38,514 nt of DNA. Origin: Modicisalibacter coralii. GTDB lineage: Bacteria; Pseudomonadota; Gammaproteobacteria; Pseudomonadales; Halomonadaceae. Below the pieces are notes generated by a model, which saw only the letters and a program-made list of their open reading frames with translations, was not told where the DNA came from and searched no databases. The stretch's first letter is position 1. The number at the start of each line of letters is the position of its first letter. The stretch covers positions 1 to 38,514 of the forward strand of contig NZ_QWBW01000042.1 in the NCBI RefSeq assembly GCF_004117855.1. Direction: 5' to 3'. A program made the position numbers and the translations under genes. Positions 21,186 through 28,848 of this stretch are shown here, piece by piece.

Positions 21186-22286
21186 ATGCCCAGATTCGCG
21201 ATCGGCCGCTGGTGGCCGGGGACGCGGCGCCGGCCCGCGGCGCCGGCCCACCCCCTCAAGGAACTCGACGACAACGACGTCCGCCAATGCCTGCGCGTCG
21301 CGTTCGGCAGCACGCTGGGGTTCACCATCTCCAACCTGTTCGGCTGGAACTACGGCGTCTTCTTCACCGTCTACCCGATGCTGCTGCTGGCGCTGGTGCC
21401 GACGCTCAACGGCCACGTGGTCCGTCAGTTCCTGGGCAGCGCCTTGATCAATACCGTGGAAGTGGCGCTGATCGCCGGCTTGTTCAGCCATCTGCCGTTG
21501 GTGATGACGTGCCTGGCCTTCATTCTCTTCGCCGGGCGCTTCCGGCTGATGAGCGGCGGGCCGCTGTTCCTGTTCGGCGCTCAGGGCATGGTCAGCCTGA
21601 GCGTGATGTTCCACTTCGCCAGTTACCCCTCCACCGATCTGCACGACATGCTGGCCAGCAACCTGGTCGCCAGCAGCCTGACGGTGGCCATCGCCTCGGT
21701 GGTCTACGTGCTGATCCCGGACGCCGAGCCGCGCCGCCCGCCACCGCGGCGAACCAAGTCCTTGGCGCGCCAGCGCCACGAGACGCTGCTCGGGGCCAGC
21801 GTGGCGACGCTGTCGTTCGTGGTCTTTCAGGTCTTCGACCTGCGCGACTCGCTGTCCGCCCAGGTGGCGACCATCCTGATCCTCTTCCCGCTGACCTTCG
21901 ACGGGGCCGTGGTGGCGGCCAGACACCGTGCCACCGGGGTACTGCTGGGCTGCAGCTTCGGTCTGCTGGTGCAACTGGTCCTCTACAACCATTCCGGCAA
22001 CCTGTGGCTGGTGGTTCTGCCGCTGTGGATCGGAATCATGCTGTTCGCCCGCGAGCACCTCAAGGAAGGGGTTGGCTCGGGCGCGGGATTCGGTGGCATG
22101 ACCACGGTGGGCATCCTGTTCGGCCAGTATCTGTCGCCGGGTCAGGACCTGGTCTACAGCGACCTCTATCGCTTCAGCTCGATCTGCGTGGGCATGCTGG
22201 TGACCCTGCTGGTCGCCTATCTGGTGCATCGCCTGCTCAACCGCTTTCCGGCGACGCGGCTGGTCTACGAGGATGCCGTTCACTGA
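21186..22286 (+). CDS. DUF2955/FUSC-like inner-membrane efflux protein
   Basis: Membrane protein of 366 residues with two blocks of hydrophobic segments separated by a basic cytosolic loop (PRRPPPRRTKSLARQRHE), as in the DUF2955 branch related to FUSC/AaeB-type aromatic acid exporters. The N-terminal LKELDDNDVRQCLRVAFGSTLGF is typical. The ATG at 21186 follows GAGG six nt upstream. A TTG at 21174 would overlap the HlyD stop and is not needed. It is the last gene of the MarR-HlyD-DUF2955 operon and is the probable pump. The substrate is unknown. Aromatic acids are plausible by analogy with AaeAB. Confidence 0.75.
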   Translation: MPRFAIGRWWPGTRRRPAAPAHPLKELDDNDVRQCLRVAFGSTLGFTISNLFGWNYGVFFTVYPMLLLALVPTLNGHVVRQFLGSALINTVEVALIAGLFSHLPLVMTCLAFILFAGRFRLMSGGPLFLFGAQGMVSLSVMFHFASYPSTDLHDMLASNLVASSLTVAIASVVYVLIPDAEPRRPPPRRTKSLARQRHETLLGASVATLSFVVFQVFDLRDSLSAQVATILILFPLTFDGAVVAARHRATGVLLGCSFGLLVQLVLYNHSGNLWLVVLPLWIGIMLFAREHLKEGVGSGAGFGGMTTVGILFGQYLSPGQDLVYSDLYRFSSICVGMLVTLLVAYLVHRLLNRFPATRLVYEDAVH

Positions 22287-22318
22287 TCGTGGGGTGGCCG
22301 AGGCGGCGAGATGGCCAG

Positions 22319-22346
22319 GGGCAGTGGCGAGGCATCGCCACTGCCC
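22319..22346. terminator. Hairpin between convergent genes, no T run
   Basis: Perfect 12-bp stem GGGCAGTGGCGA (22319-22330) and TCGCCACTGCCC (22335-22346) with a GGCA loop. It lies between the stops of the DUF2955 gene and the ghrA-like gene. It is followed by nine G instead of T, so it is probably a transcript-end or barrier hairpin, not a classic intrinsic terminator. Confidence 0.5.
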
Positions 22347-22363
22347 GGGGGGGGGCGGCGGCG

Positions 22364-23293
22364 TCAGTACCCCGCGCCGGGGTCGATGGTCTCGACGTCC
22401 TCGCCGGCGTCCAGTGCGCGGATCAGCTCGGCGACCTGGTCGGCGGCATCGCGCACCGGGGTCGGCGCGGCCATGTGCGGGGTGATGCGCACGCGCGGAT
22501 GGGCCCATAGCGGGTTGTCACGGGGGAGTGGCTCCTCGGTGAAGGCGTCGAGCAGCGCGCCGCGCAGCCGGCCCTCCTTGTCGCCGGGGCCGAGGGCGTC
22601 GAGCAGCGCGGCCTCGTCGATCAGGCTGCCGCGACCGGGATTGATCAGCGTCGCGCCTTCGGGCAGCCGTGACAGCGTCCCGGCATTGACGATGCCGCGG
22701 GTACTGTCGGTGTCGGGCAGCAGGGTGACCAGGGTACGCACCCCGGCGAGCAGTTCGGAGAGGCCGGCCTCGCCGTGATGGCAGGTCACGCCGTCGAGCG
22801 ATTTGGCCGAGCGGCTCCAGCCGTGCACCGGGAAGCCGTCCTCGGCGAGCGCCCGGGCGACGTGGGCGCCGATCGCGCCGAGCCCCAGCACGCCGATCGG
22901 CCAGTCCGCCTTGTCGATCAGCGGCTGCTCGCGCCATGTACCGTGGGTCTGCTGGGCGAAGTAACGGTCGAAGTCGCGCTGGAAGTAGAGCACCCCGAAG
23001 CGCACGTAATCGGCCATCAGCGGTGCCATGCCGGCATCGCGCAGCTTGACGATGGGGACGCCGCGCGGCAGGCCGGGATTGTGCAGCAGGGCGTCGACGC
23101 CGGCGCCCAGGTTGACGATGCCCTTGAGACGGGACTGCCCCTCGAACAGCGAAGCGGGCGGCTTCCAGACCGCCAGATAGTCGGCGGGGGCGTCGCCGGC
23201 CGCCTCGCTGGTGACGACCTCGGCATCGGGCAGACGCCTGGCGAGCGCCTGGCACCAGGTATCGGCATCATCGGTGTGGACTACGACTCGCAT
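22364..23293 (-). CDS. ghrA: GhrA-like glyoxylate/hydroxypyruvate reductase
   Basis: NAD(P)H-dependent D-2-hydroxyacid dehydrogenase of 309 residues, close to E. coli GhrA (312). The Rossmann motif GVLGLGAIGAHVARAL begins near 134, R221 lies in INPGRGSLIDEAALLDAL, the acidic partner is near E254, and the catalytic H273 sits in ITPHMAAPT. The ATG at 23291-23293 has AAAGGAGA just upstream. The longer frame to 23386 overlaps the regulator gene and is not used. It starts 25 nt after the MocR-type regulator on the same strand, so the two are probably co-transcribed. Known GhrA reactions reduce glyoxylate and hydroxypyruvate. A link to ectoine breakdown is inference from position only. Confidence 0.85.
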   Translation of the reverse strand: MRVVVHTDDADTWCQALARRLPDAEVVTSEAAGDAPADYLAVWKPPASLFEGQSRLKGIVNLGAGVDALLHNPGLPRGVPIVKLRDAGMAPLMADYVRFGVLYFQRDFDRYFAQQTHGTWREQPLIDKADWPIGVLGLGAIGAHVARALAEDGFPVHGWSRSAKSLDGVTCHHGEAGLSELLAGVRTLVTLLPDTDSTRGIVNAGTLSRLPEGATLINPGRGSLIDEAALLDALGPGDKEGRLRGALLDAFTEEPLPRDNPLWAHPRVRITPHMAAPTPVRDAADQVAELIRALDAGEDVETIDPGAGY

Positions 23294-23318
23294 CGTCTCT
23301 CCTTTGGCCGCAGGGCTG

Positions 23319-24725
23319 TCAGTAAACGATCTCCAGCATGGGCGGCGGTGACTCGTTGAGCAAGCGCGCCACCAGTTCCAGGCCACGTTCGAGGCGTGCC
23401 AGATCGGGTTCGGCGCCGAGGCTCAGACGCACCCGCCGCGGGGGCGGCGTCTGCTCGACCATGAACGGCGGCGAGGCGGTGATCGCCACGCCTTCCTGCT
23501 CGGCCTGCTGGCGCAGCTCCTCGGCGCGCCACGAGGCGGGCAGGGCCAGCCAGACATGCAGGCTGGACGCGCGCGAGGTAACGTCGTGTCCGCTCAGGTA
23601 GTGCGCTGCCAGCCGCTGGCGTTCGGCGAGTAGTGCGCGTTGTTCGCGGGCCAGGGTTTCCACGGTGCCATTGGCGAGCCAGTGGTCGGCGAGTTCGAAG
23701 ATCAGCGGCGTGGCCATCCAGCTCGTCGCGCGCAGGCGCGGCAAGGCATGGTGCAGCTGACCGCGCGGCACCGTCAGGTAACCGGCGCGCAGCCCCGGCA
23801 CGGTGACCTTGGTGAGGCTGGTGACGTGGAAGCCCTGACGCGGCAGCCGGGCGGTCAGCGGGGTCAGGCCGGGCGGTTCGAGCAGGGCCTGGACATCGTC
23901 CTCGATCAGCCACACCCCGTGGCGGGCCAGTACCTCGGCGACGGCGTCGCGGCGGGCCTCGCTCATCGTCGCGCCGGTGGGGTTGAGCTGGGTCGGCGTC
24001 AGGCACACCGCACGCGGTTGGTAGCGGCGGCAGGCGGTATCCAGGGCGTCGGGCATCACGCCTTCGGCGTCGATGGCGATGCCGCGCAACTGGAAGCCCA
24101 AAGTCCGCGACAACGCGATCAGGCCGTGGTCGGTGAGCGCTTCGGTGAGCACCACATCACCGTGCTGAACCACGGTGGCGACCGCCAGCATCAGGCCGTG
24201 GGCGCCGCCGTTGCAGAGGATGCGCTCCTCGACATCGCCGGGAACGCCCAGCCGGTCGCGCAGCCAGTAGCCGGCGCGCTCGCGCTGGTAGGGCAGTCCG
24301 GCGATCGGTCGGCACGCCGAGATCACCTCGGGCGAGGCCTGTTCGGCGAGCTCGGCGAGCGTCTCGCGAAAGCGCAGGTGGTGGGTCGGCGGGCAGACCG
24401 GATGGGCGATCGACAGATCGATCAGGGCCGCTTCCGGCCGCGCCTCGCTGGCCCGCAGGTATTCCGATTCGCGATTGTCGTCGAGGGTGTTGATCCAGGT
24501 GCCGCTGCCCACCCGCGCCTGCACCAGGCCCATCTTCTCGGCCTGAGCGTAGGCGCGCGACACCGTCTGCACGCTGACGCCGAGCGTCTCCGCCAGTTGG
24601 CGGTGCGGCGGCAGTCGCGTGCCGGGTGTCAGCTCGCCCTGGCGGATCGCCTCGGACAGCGCCCGGGCGATGGCCAGGAACTTGGGTCCGTGCGGCGAGA
24701 GATAGGGCGTCAGGTCAATTGTCAT
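23319..24725 (-). CDS. enuR: MocR-type regulator, candidate EnuR
   Basis: GntR/MocR regulator of 468 residues. Residues about 12-75 are a winged helix-turn-helix (LPPHRQLAETLGVSVQTVSRAYAQAEKMGLVQARVGSG). From about 100 it is an aminotransferase-like domain with an intact PLP site, K306 in VTSLTKVTVPGLRAGY, plus the NPTG motif and IEDD (274-277). In Ruegeria pomeroyi the EnuR repressor of ectoine uptake and use is such a protein. It binds N-acetyl-diaminobutyrate and diaminobutyrate through PLP on a lysine near position 302, almost the same place as here. It diverges from doeA, and its start codon lies inside one copy of a repeated TTGTCATG motif, which implies autoregulation. The MocR call is secure. 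The EnuR role is inferred from context and length. The ribosome site is weak. Confidence 0.8.
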   Translation of the reverse strand: MTIDLTPYLSPHGPKFLAIARALSEAIRQGELTPGTRLPPHRQLAETLGVSVQTVSRAYAQAEKMGLVQARVGSGTWINTLDDNRESEYLRASEARPEAALIDLSIAHPVCPPTHHLRFRETLAELAEQASPEVISACRPIAGLPYQRERAGYWLRDRLGVPGDVEERILCNGGAHGLMLAVATVVQHGDVVLTEALTDHGLIALSRTLGFQLRGIAIDAEGVMPDALDTACRRYQPRAVCLTPTQLNPTGATMSEARRDAVAEVLARHGVWLIEDDVQALLEPPGLTPLTARLPRQGFHVTSLTKVTVPGLRAGYLTVPRGQLHHALPRLRATSWMATPLIFELADHWLANGTVETLAREQRALLAERQRLAAHYLSGHDVTSRASSLHVWLALPASWRAEELRQQAEQEGVAITASPPFMVEQTPPPRRVRLSLGAEPDLARLERGLELVARLLNESPPPMLEIVY

Positions 24726-24829
24726 GATTCAATAAAGCCTTTGACGGCCGGCTCGGCTCTGGTGCTAGTATCAGCAGCAGGACATTGGCAGGTAATTGTC
24801 ATGGTTTCAATGACTCATGATCATGACAA
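24717..24829. promoter_or_regulatory. Three TTGTCATG boxes between the MocR gene and doeA
   Basis: TTGTCATG occurs at 24719-24726 and 24796-24803 on the plus strand, and inverted as CATGACAA at 24822-24829. The first two are embedded in a longer direct repeat (AATTGTCATG then TTCAA, 24717-24732 and 24794-24810) about 77 bp apart. The last two form an inverted pair. The third overlaps the perfect palindrome TCATGATCATGA (24815-24826). One box covers the start codon of the MocR gene. Mixed direct and inverted repeats are usual for MocR binding sites. Confidence 0.6.
24741..24771 (+). promoter_or_regulatory. Possible doeA promoter
   Basis: TTGACG (24741-24746) and TAGTAT (24766-24771) are 19 nt apart, a little long. 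If used, the start of transcription would lie just upstream of the two downstream TTGTCATG boxes, a good place for a repressor. It would give a leader of about 160 nt before doeA. Confidence 0.35.
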
Positions 24830-24941
24830 AGTGAGATGCCAGCCTGCCAGGCATGCTCTATGAAGCGTCTACGTAGCGGCTCGACTTCCCGCGCCATGCC
24901 GGATGGTCGATTTGGCGATTTCGTGTTTGGGACGAGGCCCC

Positions 24942-26141
24942 ATGATCCAGGTTTCCCTGCCGTTCACCCGTGAGGAATACGCCCAGCGCATCTGGAAGGT
25001 GCGCCGCTCGATGGCCAGTCGCGGCATCGACGTGATGATCATCAGTGACCCCTCCAACATGGCCTGGTTGACCGGCTATGACGGCTGGTCGTTCTACGTC
25101 CACCAGTGCGTGCTGCTGGGCCTGGAGGGCGAGCCGGTCTGGTACGGCCGACGCCAGGACAGCAACGGGGCGCTGCGTACCTGCTGGATGGACCCCGAGA
25201 ACATCACCTACTACCCGGATTACTACGTCCAGAATCCGGACATGCACCCCATGGACTACCTCGCCCAGTCGATCATGCCCGAGCATGACTGGCACGAGGG
25301 GGTCGTCGGGGTGGAGATGGACAACTACTACTTCTCCGCCAAGGCCTTCCAGTGCCTGGTCAAGGAGTTGCCCCACGCGCGCTTTCAGGATGCCAACTCG
25401 CTGGTCAACTGGTGCCGGGCGATCAAGTCGCCGCAGGAGATCGCCTACATGCGCACCGCCGCGCGCATCGTCGAGGGCATGCACTCGCGGATCCTCGAGA
25501 TGATCGAGCCCGGGCTGGCCAAGAGCAAACTGGTCTCGGAGATCTACCGCGTGGGCATCGAGGGCTGGACCGACGGCGAAGGCCAGGTCTACGGCGGCGA
25601 CTATCCGGCCATCGTGCCGCTGCTGCCCACCGGCAGTGACGCCGCGGCGCCGCATCTGACCTGGGACGACACGCCGTTTCGCGAGGGCGAGGGGACCTTC
25701 TTCGAGATCGCCGGCTGTTTCAAGCGTTACCACTGCCCGTTGTCGCGGACCGTCTACCTCGGCAAGCCGCCCAAGGAGTTCGTGCGCGGCGAATCGGCCC
25801 TGCTCGAGGGGATCGAGAACGGCCTGGCCGTGGCTCGGCCCGGCAACCGCTGTGCCGACATCGCCATGGCCCTGGGGGCGGCGATGGACAAGTACGGCTT
25901 CGACCGCGGCGGCGCGCGCTGTGGCTATCCGATCGGCATCAGCTATCCGCCGGACTGGGGCGAGCGCACCATGAGCCTGCGCCCCTCCGACGAGACGATC
26001 CTCGAGCCCGGCATGACCTTCCACTTCATGCCCGGCATGTGGATGGACGACTGGGGCCTGGAGATCACCGAGAGTATCCTGATCACCGAGAACGGTGCCG
26101 AACCGCTGGCCGATTTCCCGCGTCAGCTGTTCGTCAAGTAA
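24942..26141 (+). CDS. doeA: Ectoine hydrolase DoeA
   Basis: Opens the ectoine ring to N-acetyl-L-2,4-diaminobutyrate, the first step of ectoine breakdown. 399 residues, the length known for Halomonas elongata DoeA. The start is ATG 24942 with a GAGG site; a longer frame from 24903 adds 13 residues with no family likeness. It has the creatinase/prolidase (M24) pita-bread fold: an N-terminal domain (MIQVSLPFTREEYAQRIWKV and DVMIISDPSNMAWLTGYDGWS) and a C-terminal catalytic domain from about residue 163 (SPQEIAYMRTAARIVEGMH). Later motifs are EGEGTFFEIAG, KRYHCPLSRT and PGMTFHFMPGMW. The metal-binding set of true M24 peptidases is only partly kept, as expected for this group. It is followed after 15 nt by doeB and faces the MocR regulator. 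Confidence 0.95.
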   Translation: MIQVSLPFTREEYAQRIWKVRRSMASRGIDVMIISDPSNMAWLTGYDGWSFYVHQCVLLGLEGEPVWYGRRQDSNGALRTCWMDPENITYYPDYYVQNPDMHPMDYLAQSIMPEHDWHEGVVGVEMDNYYFSAKAFQCLVKELPHARFQDANSLVNWCRAIKSPQEIAYMRTAARIVEGMHSRILEMIEPGLAKSKLVSEIYRVGIEGWTDGEGQVYGGDYPAIVPLLPTGSDAAAPHLTWDDTPFREGEGTFFEIAGCFKRYHCPLSRTVYLGKPPKEFVRGESALLEGIENGLAVARPGNRCADIAMALGAAMDKYGFDRGGARCGYPIGISYPPDWGERTMSLRPSDETILEPGMTFHFMPGMWMDDWGLEITESILITENGAEPLADFPRQLFVK

Positions 26142-26156
26142 CGAAGGGAGCACGAC

Positions 26157-27173
26157 ATGAGCAAACGCCCCAGCCCCATTTCCGCGACCGTCGATTTCGA
26201 TGCCGACGGCGTCCAGCACGGCTTCCTCAAGCTGCCGATCTCCACCGACGAGTCGGCCTGGGGGGCGGTGATGATCCCGATCACCGTGGTCAAGAACGGC
26301 GAGGGCCCGAGTGCGCTGCTGACCGGCGGCAACCACGGCGACGAGTACGAGGGCATCACCGCGCTGCTCAAGCTGGCACGTACTCTCCGCGCCGAGGACG
26401 TCCACGGCCGGGTGATCATCGTGCCGATGATGAACGTGCCGGCGGCCCAGGCCGGCCGGCGCACCTCGCCGATGGATGGCGGCAACCTCAATCGCAGCTT
26501 CCCCGGCGATCCGGACGGTCGCGTCACCGAGCAGATCGCCGACTACTTCACCCGCTATCTGGTGCCGCTGATCGACGTCGCGCTCGACCTGCACTCCGGC
26601 GGGCGTACCCTGGACATCATCCCCTTCGCCGCCTCGCACCATCTGGACGACAAGCAGCAGCAGCGTCAGGCGCTGGAAGGCGCCAAGGCCTTCGGCGCGC
26701 CCACCGCGATGATGATGTTCGAGCTCGACGCCGCCCGGCTGTTCGACACCGCCGTCGAGAGCCAGGGCAAGGTCTTCGTCGCCACCGAACTCGGCGGTGG
26801 CGGCACCACGACGCCCGAACGTCTAATGATCGCCGAGCGCGGGGTGCGCAACTTCCTGATCCACTACGGACTCATCGACGGCACCCCGGAGATGCCCGCC
26901 GAGGGACAGGTCTACGTCGACATGCCCGATGCCTCCTGCTATGTGCAGAGCGAACACACCGGCCTGCTCGAGCTGACCGTGACGCTGGGCGACACGGTCG
27001 AACAGGGGCAGGTGATCGCCCGCGTCTACGACATGACCCGCACCGGTGCCGATCCGGTCGAGTATCATGCCCAGCGCAGTGGTCTGATGCTGGCGCGGCG
27101 CTTCCCGGCCCAGGTCAACATGGGCGATACCATCGCGGTGATCGGCGAAGTGGTGGATGCCCTCGACGGCTGA
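26157..27173 (+). CDS. doeB: N-acetyl-diaminobutyrate deacetylase DoeB
   Basis: Removes the acetyl group from N-acetyl-L-2,4-diaminobutyrate to give L-2,4-diaminobutyrate. 338 residues of the succinylglutamate desuccinylase/aspartoacylase zinc family. Zinc ligands H60 and E63 are in TGGNHGDEYEG and H146 in LDLHSGGR. The arginine-rich substrate motif NLNRSFPGDPDG (110-121) is also present. The C-terminal part (YVQSEHTGLLELTVTLGDTVEQGQ) is the small beta domain of the family. The ATG follows GAAGGGAG. It comes 15 nt after doeA. DoeA and DoeB homologues (EutD and EutE) have been shown to work as a complex, so coupled translation makes sense. Confidence 0.95.
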   Translation: MSKRPSPISATVDFDADGVQHGFLKLPISTDESAWGAVMIPITVVKNGEGPSALLTGGNHGDEYEGITALLKLARTLRAEDVHGRVIIVPMMNVPAAQAGRRTSPMDGGNLNRSFPGDPDGRVTEQIADYFTRYLVPLIDVALDLHSGGRTLDIIPFAASHHLDDKQQQRQALEGAKAFGAPTAMMMFELDAARLFDTAVESQGKVFVATELGGGGTTTPERLMIAERGVRNFLIHYGLIDGTPEMPAEGQVYVDMPDASCYVQSEHTGLLELTVTLGDTVEQGQVIARVYDMTRTGADPVEYHAQRSGLMLARRFPAQVNMGDTIAVIGEVVDALDG

Positions 27174-27229
27174 CGCACGAGGGACCGAATGGCTGTCGCC
27201 CGCCTTGGGCGACCTGACGACGGAGCCGC

Positions 27230-27700
27230 ATGAAGCTCGACCGATACGATCTCAAGATACTCGACATCCTGGCCAGGGACGGCCGCATCACCAAGTCGCG
27301 ACTGGCCGAGGCGATCAATCTATCGGTCAGCCCGTGCTGGGAACGGGTGCGCCGGCTGGAGAAGGCCGGCATCATCGAGGGCTACTCGGCGCGCATCAAT
27401 GCCCGCGTGCTGGTCCGTCGCACGCCGGTCTGGATGCAGATCGAACTCAAGCAGCACAATGCCGAGAGCTTTCAGCGCTTCGAGAACGCCATGCGCGACA
27501 CGTCGGTGGTCACCGAGTGCGTCGCGGTGGGCGGCGGCGTCGACTATCTGGTCAAGGTCGAAGCCGATTCGGTCGATGCCTACCAGCGGCTGATCGACGA
27601 GTGGCTGGTGTCCGATCTCGGCATCGAGCGCTACTTCACCTACATCGTCACCAAGACGGTCAAGGCCACAACGCCGCCGTTGCAGATCGACGAGGACTGA
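27230..27700 (+). CDS. doeX: Lrp/AsnC-type regulator DoeX
   Basis: Small regulator of 156 residues. The N-terminal helix-turn-helix (ILARDGRITKSRLAEAIN, then LSVSPCWERVRRLEKAGIIEGY) is followed by the RAM ligand domain (VTECVAVGGGVDYLVKVEADSVDAYQRLID). In H. elongata the gene in this position is doeX, whose product binds DNA upstream of doeA. Here it follows doeB by 56 nt with the same order. Having both this and a MocR regulator means two inputs, probably pathway intermediates and general amino-acid status. Start and length fit. Confidence 0.92.
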   Translation: MKLDRYDLKILDILARDGRITKSRLAEAINLSVSPCWERVRRLEKAGIIEGYSARINARVLVRRTPVWMQIELKQHNAESFQRFENAMRDTSVVTECVAVGGGVDYLVKVEADSVDAYQRLIDEWLVSDLGIERYFTYIVTKTVKATTPPLQIDED

Positions 27701-27755
27701 GTCGTGGCCCGACAGATCGCTTGGCAGCGGCTCCCGTGAAGAATACGCTCGTCTC

Positions 27756-28544
27756 ATGACCACCTCCCCGCAAGGCGCCGCGGCGCCCACTTTCGAAGAT
27801 GATGCCGGTTACGACGACCAGCGCGCGTGTTCGCTGCAGGCGTTCGATGGGCCACGTGAGCTGCCCATCACCCTGGCGCTCAACGACACGCCGATGGCCA
27901 CGCTGCTGGCCACGCCGGAGGCGCTCGAGGCGCTGGCCTTGGGGCATGCCTTCACCGCCGGCTGGGTTCGCCGCGCCGAGCAGGTCGAGGCGATCGCCGT
28001 CTCGAATCTGCGCCACGGGCTGCTGGTACGCCTGACGGTCGCCGAGCGACTGGCGCGGCAGGCCGCCCGGCATGCCCCGCGCGAGGCCTCGGTGTCGAGC
28101 TGCGGGGCCTGCGGCGCGGCGGAGGAGGCGCAACTGATGGCCGGCCTGGTGCGTCTCGGCGCGCATCCGGCGCTGGCGTCGGATGCGCTGCGGCGTGGCC
28201 TGGCGGCGCTGGAACGCCAGCCTCGGCGTGGCCAGCACTGTGCCCTGGGCCTCGACGCGACCGGGGACGTCATCGCATTGGGCATGGATATCGGCCGTCA
28301 CAATGCCCTCGATCGGGTGATCGGCGAGAGCCTGCGAAGTGGCCGCCGCCCCGAGGCGGTGCTGGTCTCGAGTCGCTGTAGCCTGGAACTGGTGCAGAAG
28401 ACCGTGCGCGCCGGCATTCCCACCCTGGCGACCCTCTCCCTGCCGTCCGCGCTGGCCGTGGAGATCGCTCGTGCCTGCGATCTCAATCTGGTCTGTTGCC
28501 ATCGGGGGCGGCGGTTGGCGCTGCTTAGTGGCCAGCCCGCCTGA
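27756..28544 (+). CDS. fdhD: FdhD-like sulfur carrier protein
   Basis: Needed for active formate dehydrogenase: FdhD passes sulfur from the desulfurase IscS to the molybdenum cofactor. 262 residues. The key cysteines C116 and C119 lie in SVSSCGACGAAE. Further family motifs are ELPITLALNDTPMATLLATP near the N-terminus, LGHAFTAGW, and the C-terminal SRCSLELVQKTVRAGIPTLATLS. It lies 55 nt downstream of doeX, and a 138-bp hairpin repeat begins 3 nt after its stop. No formate dehydrogenase gene is present, so this is an odd guest inside the ectoine cluster. The ribosome site is weak. Family confident. Confidence 0.88.
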   Translation: MTTSPQGAAAPTFEDDAGYDDQRACSLQAFDGPRELPITLALNDTPMATLLATPEALEALALGHAFTAGWVRRAEQVEAIAVSNLRHGLLVRLTVAERLARQAARHAPREASVSSCGACGAAEEAQLMAGLVRLGAHPALASDALRRGLAALERQPRRGQHCALGLDATGDVIALGMDIGRHNALDRVIGESLRSGRRPEAVLVSSRCSLELVQKTVRAGIPTLATLSLPSALAVEIARACDLNLVCCHRGRRLALLSGQPA

Positions 28545-28546
28545 GA

Positions 28547-28684
28547 GGGTGCCTACAAAATGCCTGCACTTGACAATACGGCGTTGAAATTACCCTTAAA
28601 AATGCTCATTTACACATCGTAAACTGCGCTTTTTCGGTTAATTTCGCCTTGTCTTGCCTTCGTTCGGCTATTTTGTAAGCACCC
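28547..28684. repeat. 138-bp hairpin-forming repeat with terminal inverted repeats (MITE/ERIC-like)
   Basis: The ends are GGGTGCCTACAAAAT (28547-28561) and ATTTTGTAAGCACCC (28670-28684), inverted with one mismatch. Inner arms also pair: GGCG with CGCC, AAATTA with TAATTT, AAAA with TTTT, and the centre ATTTAC with GTAAA. The whole unit can therefore fold into one long imperfect hairpin. CTGAG stands just outside both ends (28541-28545 and 28686-28690), which could be a target duplication. It is AT-rich against GC-rich neighbours and encodes nothing. A dispersed non-coding element is the best reading. Confidence 0.65.
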
Positions 28685-28848
28685 GCTGAGCCCTCAAGAA
28701 AAAATCGCAACCCCGCCGCTGAACTGCAAAAAAAACCGTCCTTTCACGATCGGTTAACAGAAACACGTCGCCGCCGCCCTCCCGTAACCTGTGCTGCATA
28801 CGGGCCGCGTGCCCGTTCGTGTTTTTTCGTTCTTCGCGGAGGTGCCGC
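28685..28848 (+). promoter_or_regulatory. Leader region of doeC
   Basis: 164 nt between the hairpin repeat and doeC, with A-runs (six A at 28699-28704, eight A at 28727-28734) and a weak inverted repeat AACCG/CGGTT. It probably carries a separate promoter for doeCD, since the hairpin repeat and fdhD separate these genes from doeABX. I could not fix a -10/-35 pair. GGAGGT lies before the doeC ATG. Confidence 0.4.

Noticed and set aside
24858-26642. 594-codon minus-strand open frame across doeA and doeB
   Set aside because: It runs across two well-recognised genes and shows only His/Gly/Arg-rich shadow sequence.
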